Assembly: GCF_024868665.1 (NCBI RefSeq)
Contig: NC_079902.1
Location: forward strand, 15,159,154 to 15,223,153
Length of the DNA: 64,000 bases
Source of the DNA: Triplophysa rosa
Taxonomy: Eukaryota; Chordata; Actinopteri; Cypriniformes; Nemacheilidae
Reading direction: 5' to 3'
Below the pieces are notes generated by a model. The model made no database searches. It was not told where the DNA came from and saw only the letters and a list, made by a program, of their open reading frames with translations. Shown here in pieces: positions 35,301 to 46,375 of the stretch (its first letter is position 1; each line of letters opens with the position of its first letter). The translations under genes and the position numbers were made by a program.

Positions 35301-35426
35301 TGTTTATCCTCCCTGCCTCCAAAGCCAGAGAATGAGATTTGTGATATTTCAGATATCTTACAATGAATTATTCAAATTCAGGACCATGTTTTCCCTCTCC
35401 ACTGTTTAATCCTTGTTGGCCACAGT
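32343..35426. other. 3-kb unique stretch, no gene recognised
   Basis: A pyrimidine-rich segment at 32740-32990 (CTCTCTCTTCTG, CTTTCTCCCTTCTC) produces low-complexity open frames. Elsewhere it is AT-rich with a YY1-free, CpG-poor character. No transposon termini or supported exons. Confidence 0.45.
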
Positions 35427-35726
35427 GTGATACCGGAGAGCTTTAAGGGAGGGAGGAGAATTGGGTGTGCCAGGGGAGGACTGGACCACTGGTATGAGTG
35501 GCCTGCTTATGGGATACCCATCTGTCTAACACAGCAAAGAAGCAGATGGCACGGAGAAGGAAAAATTTTCAGGTGCCCTATACAAAAAACTAATGGCCCA
35601 ATATATAATTGCACATTATATGTGTGGAGATAAATTTATTTAAAAGTTGAGCATTTGTTTGATACATACAGTATACTGTATTGTCCATAAACATGTTAAT
35701 TTCATTGGGTAGACTATATTATTTAA
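35427..35726. other. Unique or very old repeat, unclassified
   Basis: A 68-codon + frame (35427-35633) is present. The phrase CAGGGGAGGACTGGAC resembles a transposon terminus of fish hAT elements, but no partner end is found. Confidence 0.3.
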
Positions 35727-36101
35727 GTTCAATCAAAAATAATTTATTCACGCTCATGTATTTATAAATCTGTTACTTTCTTCTATTCTGAAGAAATGGA
35801 TGCAGAAACACTTTAAAAAGTATCCACACACACTAAAATATTCTAAAGTTAACAGCTAGGGGGAATTTGGGATACTACTCGAATTTTGAGACTCTACTAA
35901 TTTATAATGCTTATTGTGCTTAGATGCTCAAAAACCTATAGTCACCATTGTAATTTTCCTCATTGTAAATGATCAGTACTTTCTGCAAAATTTCTCATTT
36001 TATGTTATACAGAACAATGAGCATCATACATGTTTTAAAGTACATGAGAGAGTGATTAAACAATGTCAGAATTTTCAAATTTAAGTGAACTGTTCCTTTA
36101 A
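35727..36101. mobile_element. Eroded Angel-like foldback copy
   Basis: The left part retains ATTTATTCACGCTCATGTA and the right ends AAGTGAACTGTTCCTTTAA, both family termini. The middle has diverged or been replaced (GGGGGAATTTGGGATACTAC). Confidence 0.55.
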
Positions 36102-36593
36102 TTTCCTATCTTCTGAGGGGACCCTCGCTTTCACATGACAAGGCCAACGCGGAAAAGCCAGTCATTAACATCCTTGGAGAATGTGAAATGGGACAGACAG
36201 AAATGCTTACACTCTCAAAATCCACTTTATCAGGAAGGACAGTGGGGACAAGTATAGTGCCTGAGCTCCAGAGAATCACACACTCATTAAAAAGATCCAA
36301 TTAATGCTCAGGCATGGATGTGAGGTCTCCAGAGAGGAGAAAAACTTCCAGTCCCTGCCTCCAAACGGCTGGTGAAGGAGGATGTTGGTCACCGAGTCAA
36401 TTACACCAATCCTTACTGGATCCTTACCTGACCCATCAGTACTCTGCACAGGGACACAACACTACATCATTCACAAAAAACAAGTGACAGAGAGTTTTGT
36501 GAAAAATTTTACACAGTTGTGTCAAAATTTATTTTGCCCATACTTTTTGGAATATATTTACTTTGACATGTATTATATTCCATATATTATGTA
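36102..36593. other. Unique spacer
   Basis: No feature recognised between the foldback relic and the nested transposon stack. Confidence 0.4.
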
Positions 36594-36686
36594 TAGACGG
36601 TTTCAAAGTGACAACATAAACAAACGTTACTGCGCATGTGCGCGTTCGTGGGCTGCAGTTAACTTCCGGTACACATTCACAAACAA

Positions 36687-37467
36687 TAGACCGTTTTCAC
36701 AATGACGTCAGTTAACTTCCGCGTTTTGCAAAGCAGTGTATTCTAAGTTCCGGTTTGCCATCATACCGGAGATTTCTCAGTAAAATGCAGGTATGTTTAA
36801 CAAAAACAACTAGAATCTAGCTACCAGGACTTATAGCAAGAATATGACTTGACTAAATAAGTCGTTCGTTTGACTCGTTGTGGTGCCATCCCAAAAAGGT
36901 AAAAAATCTCTCACGTACCTTCTCGGGATCAGTTCCACATTTATGGAATGATCTGCCCGCTGCTACAAGATTCAGCAGATTCTGTAGCCATCTTTAAGAA
37001 CAGTCTGAAAACACATCTCTTCCGTCAACACCTGACTGATCAGTTCTGACTTCTATCTCTTTTGTACTCTTTCAAAAAAAAAAAAACCTTAGCTCTGTAT
37101 ACTGTGATAGGCTATGTGAGACCAATTTTCTTTTATTGCACTTATGCTTTTTGTTGTCCTTATGTTGTTCCAATTGCTTCCATTGTTTCTCTCATCTGTA
37201 AGTCGCTTTGGATAAAAGCGTCTGCTAAATGACTAAATTTATGTAAATAGAGAAGTTGACGATCACCAGCAGATGGCAGTAGTGCAACACAATGGATGCA
37301 AAATGCCGGTAAAAAAACAAGAAGTTTTGATCGTGTCGTGAGGAAAAAATAACCGCTGAACCTTCACTAGTAAAAGATAACATTTACATCTCCCGCAGAG
37401 AAGTAGCACTGGTGGAAGCAAGCAAACACTGCTTCAGAATATGTGTGACGTCATGTGAAAAGGGTCT
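36687..37467. mobile_element. Middle transposon of the nest
   Basis: The left end TAGACCGTTTTCACAATGAC and the right end (reverse-read) TAGACCCTTTTCACATGAC are inverted partners, each followed by GTCA. It shares AGTTAACTTCCG with the outer element, so the two are related families. It is interrupted by an L2 3' end. Confidence 0.75.
36880..37252 (+). pseudogene. L2-type LINE 3' end (innermost insertion)
   Basis: The + strand decodes pieces of the L2 C-terminus (VPHLWNDLPA-like, then FKNSLKTHLFRQ-like, partly in shifted frames). An A-tract, a noncoding 3' region and the tail GTAAGTCGCTTTGGATAAAA then GCGTCTGCTAAATG follow. 5'-truncated and dead. Confidence 0.82.
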
Positions 37468-37828
37468 ATAGAGTGCCTGTAGATTATTTCTGATAACAAT
37501 CAAAAGAAACCGAGAAGAACCATTACTTGGCTAAACTTGTCTCTCCAATATTTTTCATTTAAACTGCGATACCAGGCTCAACCGCTAGATGTCAATGTAC
37601 CATACGGTTTGCGACCAAGCTATAGCACCCATTCAACAAATTGTTTATTTAATAAAATGAACATACAACAAAATTCAACAAATCGTGTATTTAATACAAT
37701 TATTATACAGTAATATAATAAAACAAATTAATATTAACATAAATTAAACAAATATGAATAGTTATATTATTAGACACAAACACAAACCGTAAATTAATTG
37801 AGGTGCGCATGTCCAATGAAACGGTCTA

Positions 37829-38300
37829 TATATTATGTTATATAAAAATTAATATATTAAAGATCAAATTAATAATTGATAATAAAGATCATTAAAAATA
37901 ATAAATTAAATGTATTATATTGTATTTTAATTTTATTTAGTCATACTTTCGTAAGGTTGGTCTGGACCGCTCTTAGCTATACCTTATCGCCTTTGATGGT
38001 TCATACCGCTATGCAAAAAGCTTTTCTACATCGCAGTTTAATTTCACATATAAAATGTAATAATTTAATATAAATTCTATTTAGTATTAAATTTACATTT
38101 TTACTTGAACTTAGCTTTAATTTTACAAATAAAATACTCAGGTTTAATACACTCAGTGTAGGCTATTGAAGTGTTTTCATGAATAAAATTGTTATACACT
38201 GATGGTTGTTAGCGTTTTTAATTACAGCCTATTATCCCAAGGCACATCAGCTGGCAAACCATTTGACAGGAAAGGCATAGTCTATATAAAGGGAATGAAT
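37829..38300. other. AT-rich unique sequence
   Basis: Poly-A/T-rich stretch without recognised features. Confidence 0.4.
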
Positions 38301-38640
38301 ATTATGGGGAGTTTGGTCAAACCACGGCAGCGAGACAGCGAATAGTGTCTTAAATCAAAGACGCCGCCGTCCGCGGAGCCAGTTAGTGTATGCACAGTTT
38401 CATTAGAGAACATTTTAGTGCCCTGGCTACCATGTCAGAAGAGTAAATTCTACACAGATTTAGCCTGCCACGGGAGTAAATTCTGCAGCTCTTGCATCTT
38501 GTTGGCCCAACTTTGTCGAGACAATCTCGACGGAGCTACCCCCTCAGCCCCGAAAATCAGCTACTGCATGGCGGCAAGAGTCTTTTTGTTATCCCTCATT
38601 GTTGTTTGCGTCTGGGTTCAGTCCTGATCGTGACAGGTGG
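38301..38640 (+). other. GC-richer segment with 69-codon open frame, unidentified
   Basis: Sharp change to higher GC. The + frame 38418-38627 ends in a hydrophobic stretch (FLLSLIVVCVW) preceded by a cysteine-rich part. The segment has the look of a repeat (an old LTR or gag fragment, or a retrocopy), but I recognise neither the family nor its boundaries. A chance frame is equally likely. Confidence 0.3.
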
Positions 38641-39440
38641 CAGTTTCAAGTTAAGTTTTTATTAGGGCCTATGTATAATCTAGCTTTCTAGTTCCAAACA
38701 AAATGTTTATTGTACACATACATTACCAGCACTTTATTAATAGTGTGTTCATTATGAATACGAACCTTTCAATTAGAGAACGATAAAGGGAAGAGCTATT
38801 CAATCCAATTTCTCAACAAAACAGGCATTCAGTTTCTTTAAGTATTGCCTTCTGCAGTTGTTGGAACATATGATAGGCAGTGTGTAATATATAAGGTTTG
38901 TAACAGCCTGAAAACCTTTAATCACATACAGTAGTTCCTCTAAATAATTAGAGGATAGTTCACAATAGTCTCAAAGAAGAAATCATGGCTGCACTATAGG
39001 CTACAGCAGCAGGAGAAAGACAAAGACACTGACAACCCCCAAGTAAGCATTTTGACCATTTCTCTTTTAAACACAACATTTTTACTTTGCATAAAATGTG
39101 GAGTAATTTTAATACAGCAATCCAGCAACAAACATGCATCCCTAGAACCAACAACTTGCCCATTCTATTTACTTTTTATTCTTTACTTTATTAATGTATG
39201 TTCAGTCATTTAATTTTTATTGTACTGTGTTTTTTATTAATTTAGTTTAGTAATTTAAAAGATTTAAACAAAAAAACGAAATAAATAAAAACATAAGTCA
39301 CATATAGGCGTATTGAAGTTTAAGCGCAAATCTCCGGTTGTCTTGCAGGTGGCCTCGTAAATCTGTCTTCTTTCGATGCACTTGGGGCTTTACGATTACT
39401 CCAGAGCACTCGTAGATCTACGATGATTTTCAAGTGCTAC
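38641..39440. other. AT-rich unique sequence
   Basis: A short inverted CGTAGATCTACG lies at about 39412-39423. Otherwise nothing recognised. Confidence 0.4.
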
Positions 39441-39984
39441 TTAAAGGAGTAGTTCACTTTCAAAATAAATTTTCATGATAATTTACTCACCCCCATGTCA
39501 TCCAAGATGTTTATGTTTCTTTAGTCAAAAAGAAATTAAGGTTTTTGATGAAAACATTCCAGGATCTTTCTCCATTAGGGGACTTCAATGGACTCCAAAC
39601 GGTTGAAGGTCAAAATTACAGTTTCAGTGCAGCTTCAAAGGGCTTTGAACGATACCAGATGATGAATAAGGGTCTTATCCAGCGAAACGATTGGTCATTT
39701 TCTAAAACATTTATAAATGTACATGCGTTATAAACACAAATGCTCGCCTTGCTGTGTTCTGCGATGCGCGTTCATGACTTCACGTAATACGTAATTACGT
39801 TGAAAACTTGCACGTTCAACTTGTAAACACTGACTCAGTACTTCCGCCTTTGCAAGCGCGACCTTTTCAACGTAATTATGTATTACGTGAAGTCATGAAC
39901 GCGCATCGCAGAACAGAGCAAGGTGAGCATTTGTGTTTATAAAGCATATGCATTTTAATTTTTTTAGAAAATGACCGATCGTTT
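39441..39984. mobile_element. TTAA-type transposon with 78-bp inner foldback arms, right end missing
   Basis: The left terminus TTAAAGGAGTAGTTCACTTT starts at a TTAA. Inside, 39729-39806 and 39864-39941 are inverted copies of one another (TATAAACACAAATGCTCGCC, TTCATGACTTCACGTAATAC, AATTACGTTGAAAA) with few mismatches around a 57-base centre. The right half continues AGAAAATGACCGATCGTTT, the inverted partner of left-half AAACGATTGGTCATTTTCT, and is then cut off. No coding capacity. Confidence 0.85.
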
Positions 39985-42031
39985 GAATTAGTTTGGTTGG
40001 TAAGGGAAAAACCTTTTAAAGTCTAGATCTATGGGAATAGCAGAATACAGACAGCATAAATACAACGTAGTAAAAATTGTCTCACAGCTTACTGATTCCT
40101 CAGTTTGCCAAAATGATTGGAAACCATGGCAACCATTACCTTATAATACCAGACTGTGGAGCTGAAATTCCCAGTCTGGATCTTTTTAACATCATGGGGA
40201 GCCATACTTGTTGAAAGCTCAGAGAGATTAAATGGTAAAATGTCATTGACGGGTTGCATTGTGGTGTTTGGTCTCTAGAAGAGCTTTGATCTGACCTGAC
40301 AAGAAATTAAAGGTTTTCATAATGCATGTGGCTTTTTGACATCTAACAAAAATACTACTATTGTATTGGACTGTCATAATGTACCAAAACAGTTTCCTGT
40401 CACCAGGCTTGTCATTTAAGACTGCTTAAAAATGGAAATGTATTTGTTGTCAGACACATCATGCACAAAAAGCCATATTACATCATTCCCTGCTTGATTT
40501 TTCCTTCTCTTTTACTAATAGGCCATGCAGATTGTAAATGATCAATTTCCCGTAAGTAATTCTCTCTGTCTTGCAAGAGATTTATTTTGGAGTCTCATTT
40601 CAAGTTTGCTATGGATCAACTCCTCTTTTTGCATGAATGTGTTAATAACTGGTCTGAGGTGATACAAAGATGTTCTGAGTGTCCAATTTGTATAAATCAA
40701 GTTATATTTTGCTCATCTGAGACTGTATAAGCCTCTTGACCAATACAAGAAAATAGCCTACACGGATTACAAGATCACATATACTGATCTGGTTGTATCT
40801 GTCACTAGCTCATCATAAAAAAACTGTAGATCTGTGTGTGGATTAAATCCATATAAGCGGTTTTATTGGCAAAAAAGGTGTCTTTCTCTTTTTAGCTCCA
40901 AGTATGAGAGCAGATTGTGTGGAACTCAAAGCCATAGCAGTCTGCCGGTGTAGATAAGAAAAGCCCACAGCAAATTGTGTCACACCATTAGTTGCACTAT
41001 AGGCAGGCAGCATGTGTCTTTAAGAGTCAGGAAAACAAAAACCTTTTCTTGAGCCAGGATACCTAACAGCTGGAATATACTAGGATTGGTTGACTCTGCA
41101 CAGGGTAGCCAATGTCCATTGTGTTTAAGCAGGTTCTGACATTGGCTGACAAATATCCAATACCAAGAAAATACATTATTTTTAATAATTTAGTTATTTA
41201 TGAAGGATTTAAATATTTAGATGGTAATTGATGATGGAGTTGTATGTTGAATATGTTATATTCAAATGTTTGATGTTGGTTTACTTTAGATAATGACAAG
41301 CACAGCCATAACATGTATGTATGTATGCTGATAATCACATGCTGTTTATTTTTCTCTTGAGCTATTTGCTTTATATCTTTGTGTGAAGCTCACATTTGTA
41401 TGATGTAATATTTGTAATATGTAATATGTGCAACATACTGCTTTTTTGTAATATCCAGTATATCTCTTCCATATTTCTGTAGATATGGTGCACATTTTAA
41501 GGTAAAGACTGAGAGAACATATGCCAGAGCACAGTAAAAGCATGTGTTTTTCAGACCTTCAAGAGGCATCAATACACTGCTTTGCATGATGTACAGTGTT
41601 ATTTTTCTCAATTTTATTCCTGAAAGGAAAAACTAAGCAGAATTCCTGGGGCATCATGTTATACAATGGAAGATGAAGGTGGATCTGGTACGGAGACAGT
41701 CTTACTAGATTTTTTTGAAAGACATGGCGATAAAGGAAAGAGAAAATGTTCAGTTAAACTCAGATTTATGTGTATTATGTTGTATAAAGTATTATTTCTT
41801 TCAAAGCAGGATCTATAATGGCAGTGTATAATGGCAGTGTTTACATAAAACAAAAGGCTGAAGAGTTTTAATCGTGACTGAGAACAAAATAAGGCTTAAT
41901 CAAGAAAAGATGAAGCAGATATCAGAGCAGGTGAAGGACTCCTGAGATTAGCACAATTCATCTTCAATATAAAAAATGATGTGATTGTGAGTTGGTGGGT
42001 GGTTGAACATTTCAGTTCATTAATTCTCTCT
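39985..42031. other. Unique sequence containing a possible microexon
   Basis: Mostly AT-rich. The only notable item is the splice-like pair at 40522-40551. Overlapping minus-strand frames at 41346-41611 have no support. Confidence 0.4.
40522..40551 (+). other. Candidate 30-nt microexon
   Basis: A strong pyrimidine tract and acceptor (TTTTCCTTCTCTTTTACTAA then TAG) precede 30 nt that are followed directly by the near-consensus donor GTAAGT. The enclosed 30 nt are open only in frame 1 (AMQIVNDQFP) and are a multiple of three. Microexons of this size are typical of neuronal genes. I do not recognise the peptide. The signal could also be chance. Confidence 0.25.
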
Positions 42032-42036
42032 GTATC

Positions 42037-42536
42037 TGTCACGGATGGGACAGGAGAAGAACCTAGACGCAGGCAGCGGTGCAAACAACGGATAATTTTT
42101 AATAATAATAAAAACAAGAACCAACGAGGGGGGAAATAGAAAACAAACAAGGAACCCAGGTAGGATAATAACAATAAAATAAAAACTAGAACAAAAACTG
42201 GATTACACAAGACTTACTAAATACTGGGACTGGGCAGGAACAGGACAGAACAGGTAACAGGGAATCAATCAAAACGAACGAGCACAGAACAGCAAACACA
42301 AAGGCATTATATAGGGAGACTAACAGGATAATTAACGTGGGACAGGTGTCGGGAATGAAACACTAATGGAAAGCTAAACGAGGAAACGAGAGGGGCGGGG
42401 CCAAAGACGAGACCAGAGAGAGCACATGTTGTGTCAGAACCAACAATAACATGCCTCTCTCCACACAAAACATGAGGCTCTGCCGTGATTCTACCACAAG
42501 ACCAAGAAAGACATGACATGAGGCAGAATCATGACA
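42037..42536 (-). mobile_element. Solo LTR with perfect 5-bp TSD
   Basis: A 500-bp segment starts TGTCACGGATGG, ends AATCATGACA, and is bounded by the identical 5-bp duplication GTATC (42032-42036 and 42537-42541). No partner LTR or internal region is present, so it is a solo LTR left by recombination between two LTRs. On the minus strand CTATATAATGCC (about 42307-42318) looks like a TATA box, and TTATTATTATTAAAAATTAT follows, a plausible poly(A) region, so the original element probably ran on the minus strand. Confidence 0.9.
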
Positions 42537-42541
42537 GTATC

Positions 42542-44018
42542 ATTGGTATATACCAACTAGGCCCATGTGATGGCTTAAGATAATTTAATTAACTATAAAG
42601 TAAATTTATTTAATTTTTTAAAGTGTAAACTGAGAGCAGCTTATGGTTACATGTAAATGAAAGAATTAAATTGTGTGATAATTTGACAAATCACACAGAT
42701 CAACATTTAGTTTAATCAAGGAACTAATGCCTCTCCTTGTCAAAGTTTTCATTGGAGGCCATACAGAAGCACCAAGTTAATTAGCTTGACTATTTAAAAA
42801 ATGTATAGGTTAATATTATTTTTATTTTTCATTATTTTATGAAAACAAGATAACAAGCCTAGTTTTTCCTTTCCATTAGCCACAATGAAAGACAGTATAA
42901 TATTGCAAGACAACATTTTTCAGTATACTTTTCAGTATGAAATGTTTTGAATTACTTCAAAAATGATGATGTGCTTGAAAGTTTGCAGAGGCTCAATTTC
43001 AACATCCTGCATTTATCATAGTGTGAAGTGCTCTGGAACCCTTAGAAAATGTCATGTTTATGAGGTGCGAAGAGCTGCACATGTGTGAGACACGTGTTAA
43101 TTTTTCTGCTGGAGTTTGAAAAACATCTCAAAACTATTTGCACAAAAAAATTACAAACTATATGTGAAAGACATTGGAGTATAGAAAAAAATCACTATAA
43201 TTTTCCATGTTTTCTATTTGTTTGGCCATCAGTTTTAAATGAAACCTATTCGTAATTTTTTTCTTTTGATGTTGTGACACTTGTTAGGATCACAAATGAT
43301 ATGTCTGCTGTGTTTGTATATTGCAATGGTAGTCAAAGACATCCACAGTAAAGGATGCTAAAAAAGGCAAATAAAAACAAACTAAAAAAAAACATTGAAT
43401 CAAATAAGCCACTGTTGAAGGAATAAAAACTGTTCTGTCCTTGGTCTGACAGCCCTAACGTTTGCTTTATCCAGCCTCACACAATTCAGGGATGAGTCCT
43501 TGGGTAGGTTTGCAAGCCTCAGCCCTTATACAAGATGCTGCTCAGCCTAAAAGCCTCTCCTGATGCATACAACCAATTATATGAAAATGTCAAGTGGTTT
43601 GTGATAGAGGCCCACGGCACTCTGCTAGTTAACTGTATAAAGAGACAGTACCTAACCTCTGGCTTGGTTTGTTTATGGTGAAAAGTGCTGGTGTTGACAT
43701 TTGTGTGTTACTTAAACAGTCAGTTTTTGGTAATCAAACAATATAAAACTGCAGGTTTGCTTAGATAATAAAGACATTGAGGTAAAAGTGCATGAGATGC
43801 TATATTGTGAATATAGTTAAGCCAAGGGTCATCACGTCTGACAACAATTTCAAGGAAACATTTGTTTTTGTATTGTGTTTAGAAAAAAAGTGGCTTCTTT
43901 ATTGTGTGTTGGTGGGTGTACACTTTAAATATACAGAATGATTTAAAAATATATATCATTTTTGTCTACATTTGTCACACAGCCAAAAACACACTACATC
44001 TCTCTTTCTTCCTGCCAG
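42542..44018. other. AT-rich unique sequence upstream of the candidate exon
   Basis: No feature recognised. It would be intron or promoter-distal sequence if the exon at 44019 is real. Confidence 0.4.
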
Positions 44019-44296
44019 GGGAGGAGATCAAGCCCAATGCCAGACACAAGCAAGTGACCCTTATTTGTTAAGCTGGGCACTGAAGCCACGAGACTCCCAT
44101 CAACTGAGCAGTGATATGGAAGAGGACCATATTGGCTTTCCACACAAGAAGAGTCTACCATGAAAATAACAGAGCTCTGGCTCATCCAGAAAGACATTAT
44201 TTTCATCTCATTCATATTCTCCTGTTTCTGCCTGAATGAATTCTCAGCACTGTCCAGACTTCGGCGGTTGAAGCTTACCAGCCGACGACAGCACCG
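44019..44296 (+). CDS. Candidate first coding exon with signal peptide or membrane anchor
   Basis: Acceptor TCTCTCTTTCTTCCTGCCAG ends at 44018 and the donor after 44296 is GTGAGT, both strong. Within the 278-nt exon, the ATG at 44160 (A at -3) opens 45 codons plus two bases. Residues 12-25 are strongly hydrophobic (IIFISFIFSCFCL), followed by a basic stretch (RLRRLKLTSRRQHR), as in a secreted or type II membrane protein start. A 15-codon upstream frame (44116-44163) overlaps the main ATG as ATGA. The gene would continue to the right, with phase 2 at the junction. I cannot identify the protein, and no downstream exon is certain; 47443-47532 is frame-compatible. Confidence 0.45.
44116..44163 (+). 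promoter_or_regulatory. Upstream ORF overlapping the candidate start codon
   Basis: A 15-codon frame whose TGA overlaps the candidate ATG (ATGA). If the exon is expressed, this arrangement would affect initiation at 44160, through re-initiation or leaky scanning. It depends entirely on the exon call. Confidence 0.3.
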
Positions 44297-44990
44297 GTGA
44301 GTATGTCAGATGTGAATCAGAATGCTGAGAAATTAAACGAGAGATTATTTTCTACCGCTAAATTACAGTGCGCTTTTGTTTCAAGTGGGACAAGCTTCAA
44401 AAGGTCACTTTAATGTGTCTGTATTAATTTAGACTAGAAATAGCAATTAGATCTCACAAAGAAAAAAGTGCAGTCGGATTCTGAGGCACTGCAGTCACAC
44501 AATGTAATGAGTTTCACATTTCCTTATGACAACCATTAATTTTAAAGTAGCTATAATCGAGACACGAAGCAACTAGAGACATGGTAAATTTGTACTCTAT
44601 ACGTATATCGTAAACCATTGAAATATGTTAAGAAATGTAAACGTGATTGTGCTTTTAATACCGAAAAAGCGCAGCTCTCCCATTGGGTTCAGTGGGCTTT
44701 TAGTGCACTGTTGCCCTCACCAATATGGCGGCGCTATTGACGTATCGCTTCCTTCCCCAGCTCCACTTGTATAGATCTGCGACAAGGTGATCACATAAGC
44801 TATGCGGGGTTTATTCATATTTGTTTTATGTGCAGCAGCAGCATTCCTCATATGCACACAGCAGCATGTTGTGGATGTATTGGCAGTAGCTAGTCTCCGT
44901 ACTTGTTCCGCCGCAGCAGCGTAGCAGATCTATTCCGCCAAGACCAAATACATTTATATGTCATGCAGACTACCATGCCAAACCCTCCGA
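44297..44990. other. Unique sequence with YY1-like motif
   Basis: The 44640-44940 part is GC-richer and contains CCAATATGGCGGCGCT, close to the YY1 consensus. It may be an old transposon. No exon or TIR pair is supported. Confidence 0.3.
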
Positions 44991-44998
44991 GAGTTGTC

Positions 44999-45262
44999 AT
45001 GACAGAACTGTATTTCTCCCAAATTTCCAATTAAAATATTTTTCAGACCTCAAATACGGCAAAGAAAACAAGTTCATATTCACTTTTAAGCAGTACAACA
45101 GTACTATTTGTAAATATATTTAAACATATAGTTTTGTACATAGTTAAAAAATTATGTTTTATGTAATAACCTTGATTTGTATTACAATTCCCATGTGTCT
45201 TGTCATGCTGTCAGTCTTTTACATTGCTGTTGGATGACTTTATGTCTCTCCGGAGGTTTGAT
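44999..45262 (+). mobile_element. Tc1/mariner-derived relic
   Basis: Matches the 59444 copy through AAGAAAACAAGTTCATATTC, TACAACAGTA and TGTCATGCTGTCAGTCTTTT then ACATTGCTGTTGGATGAC. Both termini are lost. Confidence 0.7.
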
Positions 45263-45830
45263 TTTGTAGAAATTCAAGAAACACTGGACTGGAATGGCCA
45301 CAATACATCTAATAATGCTGCTTAAATGAAAATGTAGAGGAAATGTCTCTGTATATGCTATTTATTTTATGAGGCATTATGAGACAAGTTCATTCGTTTT
45401 TTACAAATTCTGCTGCTGGCAACCACCATTAAAATGAATAAATGTAGAATCTTGCCCAATGTAGAATATATTTTGCCCATGAGAATAATAACATGTTGGC
45501 TTTAGGTAATCTTTGAAAGAGGTGCGCATGTTCTAATATAACACTGTAGTGGAAATACAAGACAATAGATTAAATATTTAACAGTATACTTTGTGAAGAG
45601 ATTAAAGCTCTCAGACTTGATTAGACTGCCACTCAAATTGTTCCTGTAATGATTTGACATTGGGAGGCCTTTGATTTGTAATGGTAAATAGCACATTACA
45701 CCACTGTGCCAACAACGCACCTGAACATAGTGCATAATAACAGTGGAGAACCACTGTTTTGCAACAATGTTGCAATATTAAAATATGATAATTTTATGTT
45801 TAATATACATATATATATATAATTTTGTAG
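45263..45830. other. AT-rich unique sequence
   Basis: Minus-strand frames at 45502-45887 overlap and have no support. A short (AT)n run lies near 45810. Confidence 0.4.
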
Positions 45831-46375
45831 CAGGGCCGTACGCAGGATTTTAGAAATACCGAGGTCCAAAAACGGAGTTTGTCCCAAACCAAAAAACGGA
45901 CTTTATTGATCTACATATGTGCATTTTAGGACGTTTGGAGTGCAAATTAGAATTTCCATTTTGTGTAGCTACATAGACATCATATTACAAAAGTTGCAGA
46001 CACTTGGGTTTTTATTACAAATAAGTCAAATTGAAATAATATTGATACAGAATTAAAGGACGAGAATTCATTTATAAGTGATGCATTTGAAATATTTGCA
46101 AATAGTAGGCCTATAGGCTGTTTTAACCACAACATAAACAAGCCTGAGTCAAAGCCATGCAGTTTTCGCATAAACTAGTGCGGTCTGGTAATGTTTTTGT
46201 CTCGTCACACTGACATTAAACACGTAAATGGTATGTTTTTGCATTTTGTAGTTTGCATTACTGGATATTACAATCGGTAGTTTACTCAGGTTCATCATTT
46301 AAATATCGGCAGTGCAAACTCCCAAGCGCACTGGAAAATGGGAGAAAGAGATGCAGCTGCGACATGTGAACGGCC
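45831..46375 (-). repeat. Interspersed repeat copy B (partner at 25797-26452)
   Basis: It starts CAGGGCCGTACGCAGG, a hAT-like terminus. Its reverse complement matches 25797-26452 over most of its length. It diverges beyond about 46380. Confidence 0.8.

Larger units (their letters stand above)
36594..37828. mobile_element. Outer TA-flanked transposon of a three-level nest
   Basis: It starts TAGACGGTTTCAAAGTGAC and ends CCAATGAAACGGTCTA, inverted termini, with TA on each side (36592-36593 and 37829-37830). Near the left end are GCGCATGTGCGCG and AGTTAACTTCCGG. A related but distinct element (36687-37467) lies inside. No transposase frame. Confidence 0.75.
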
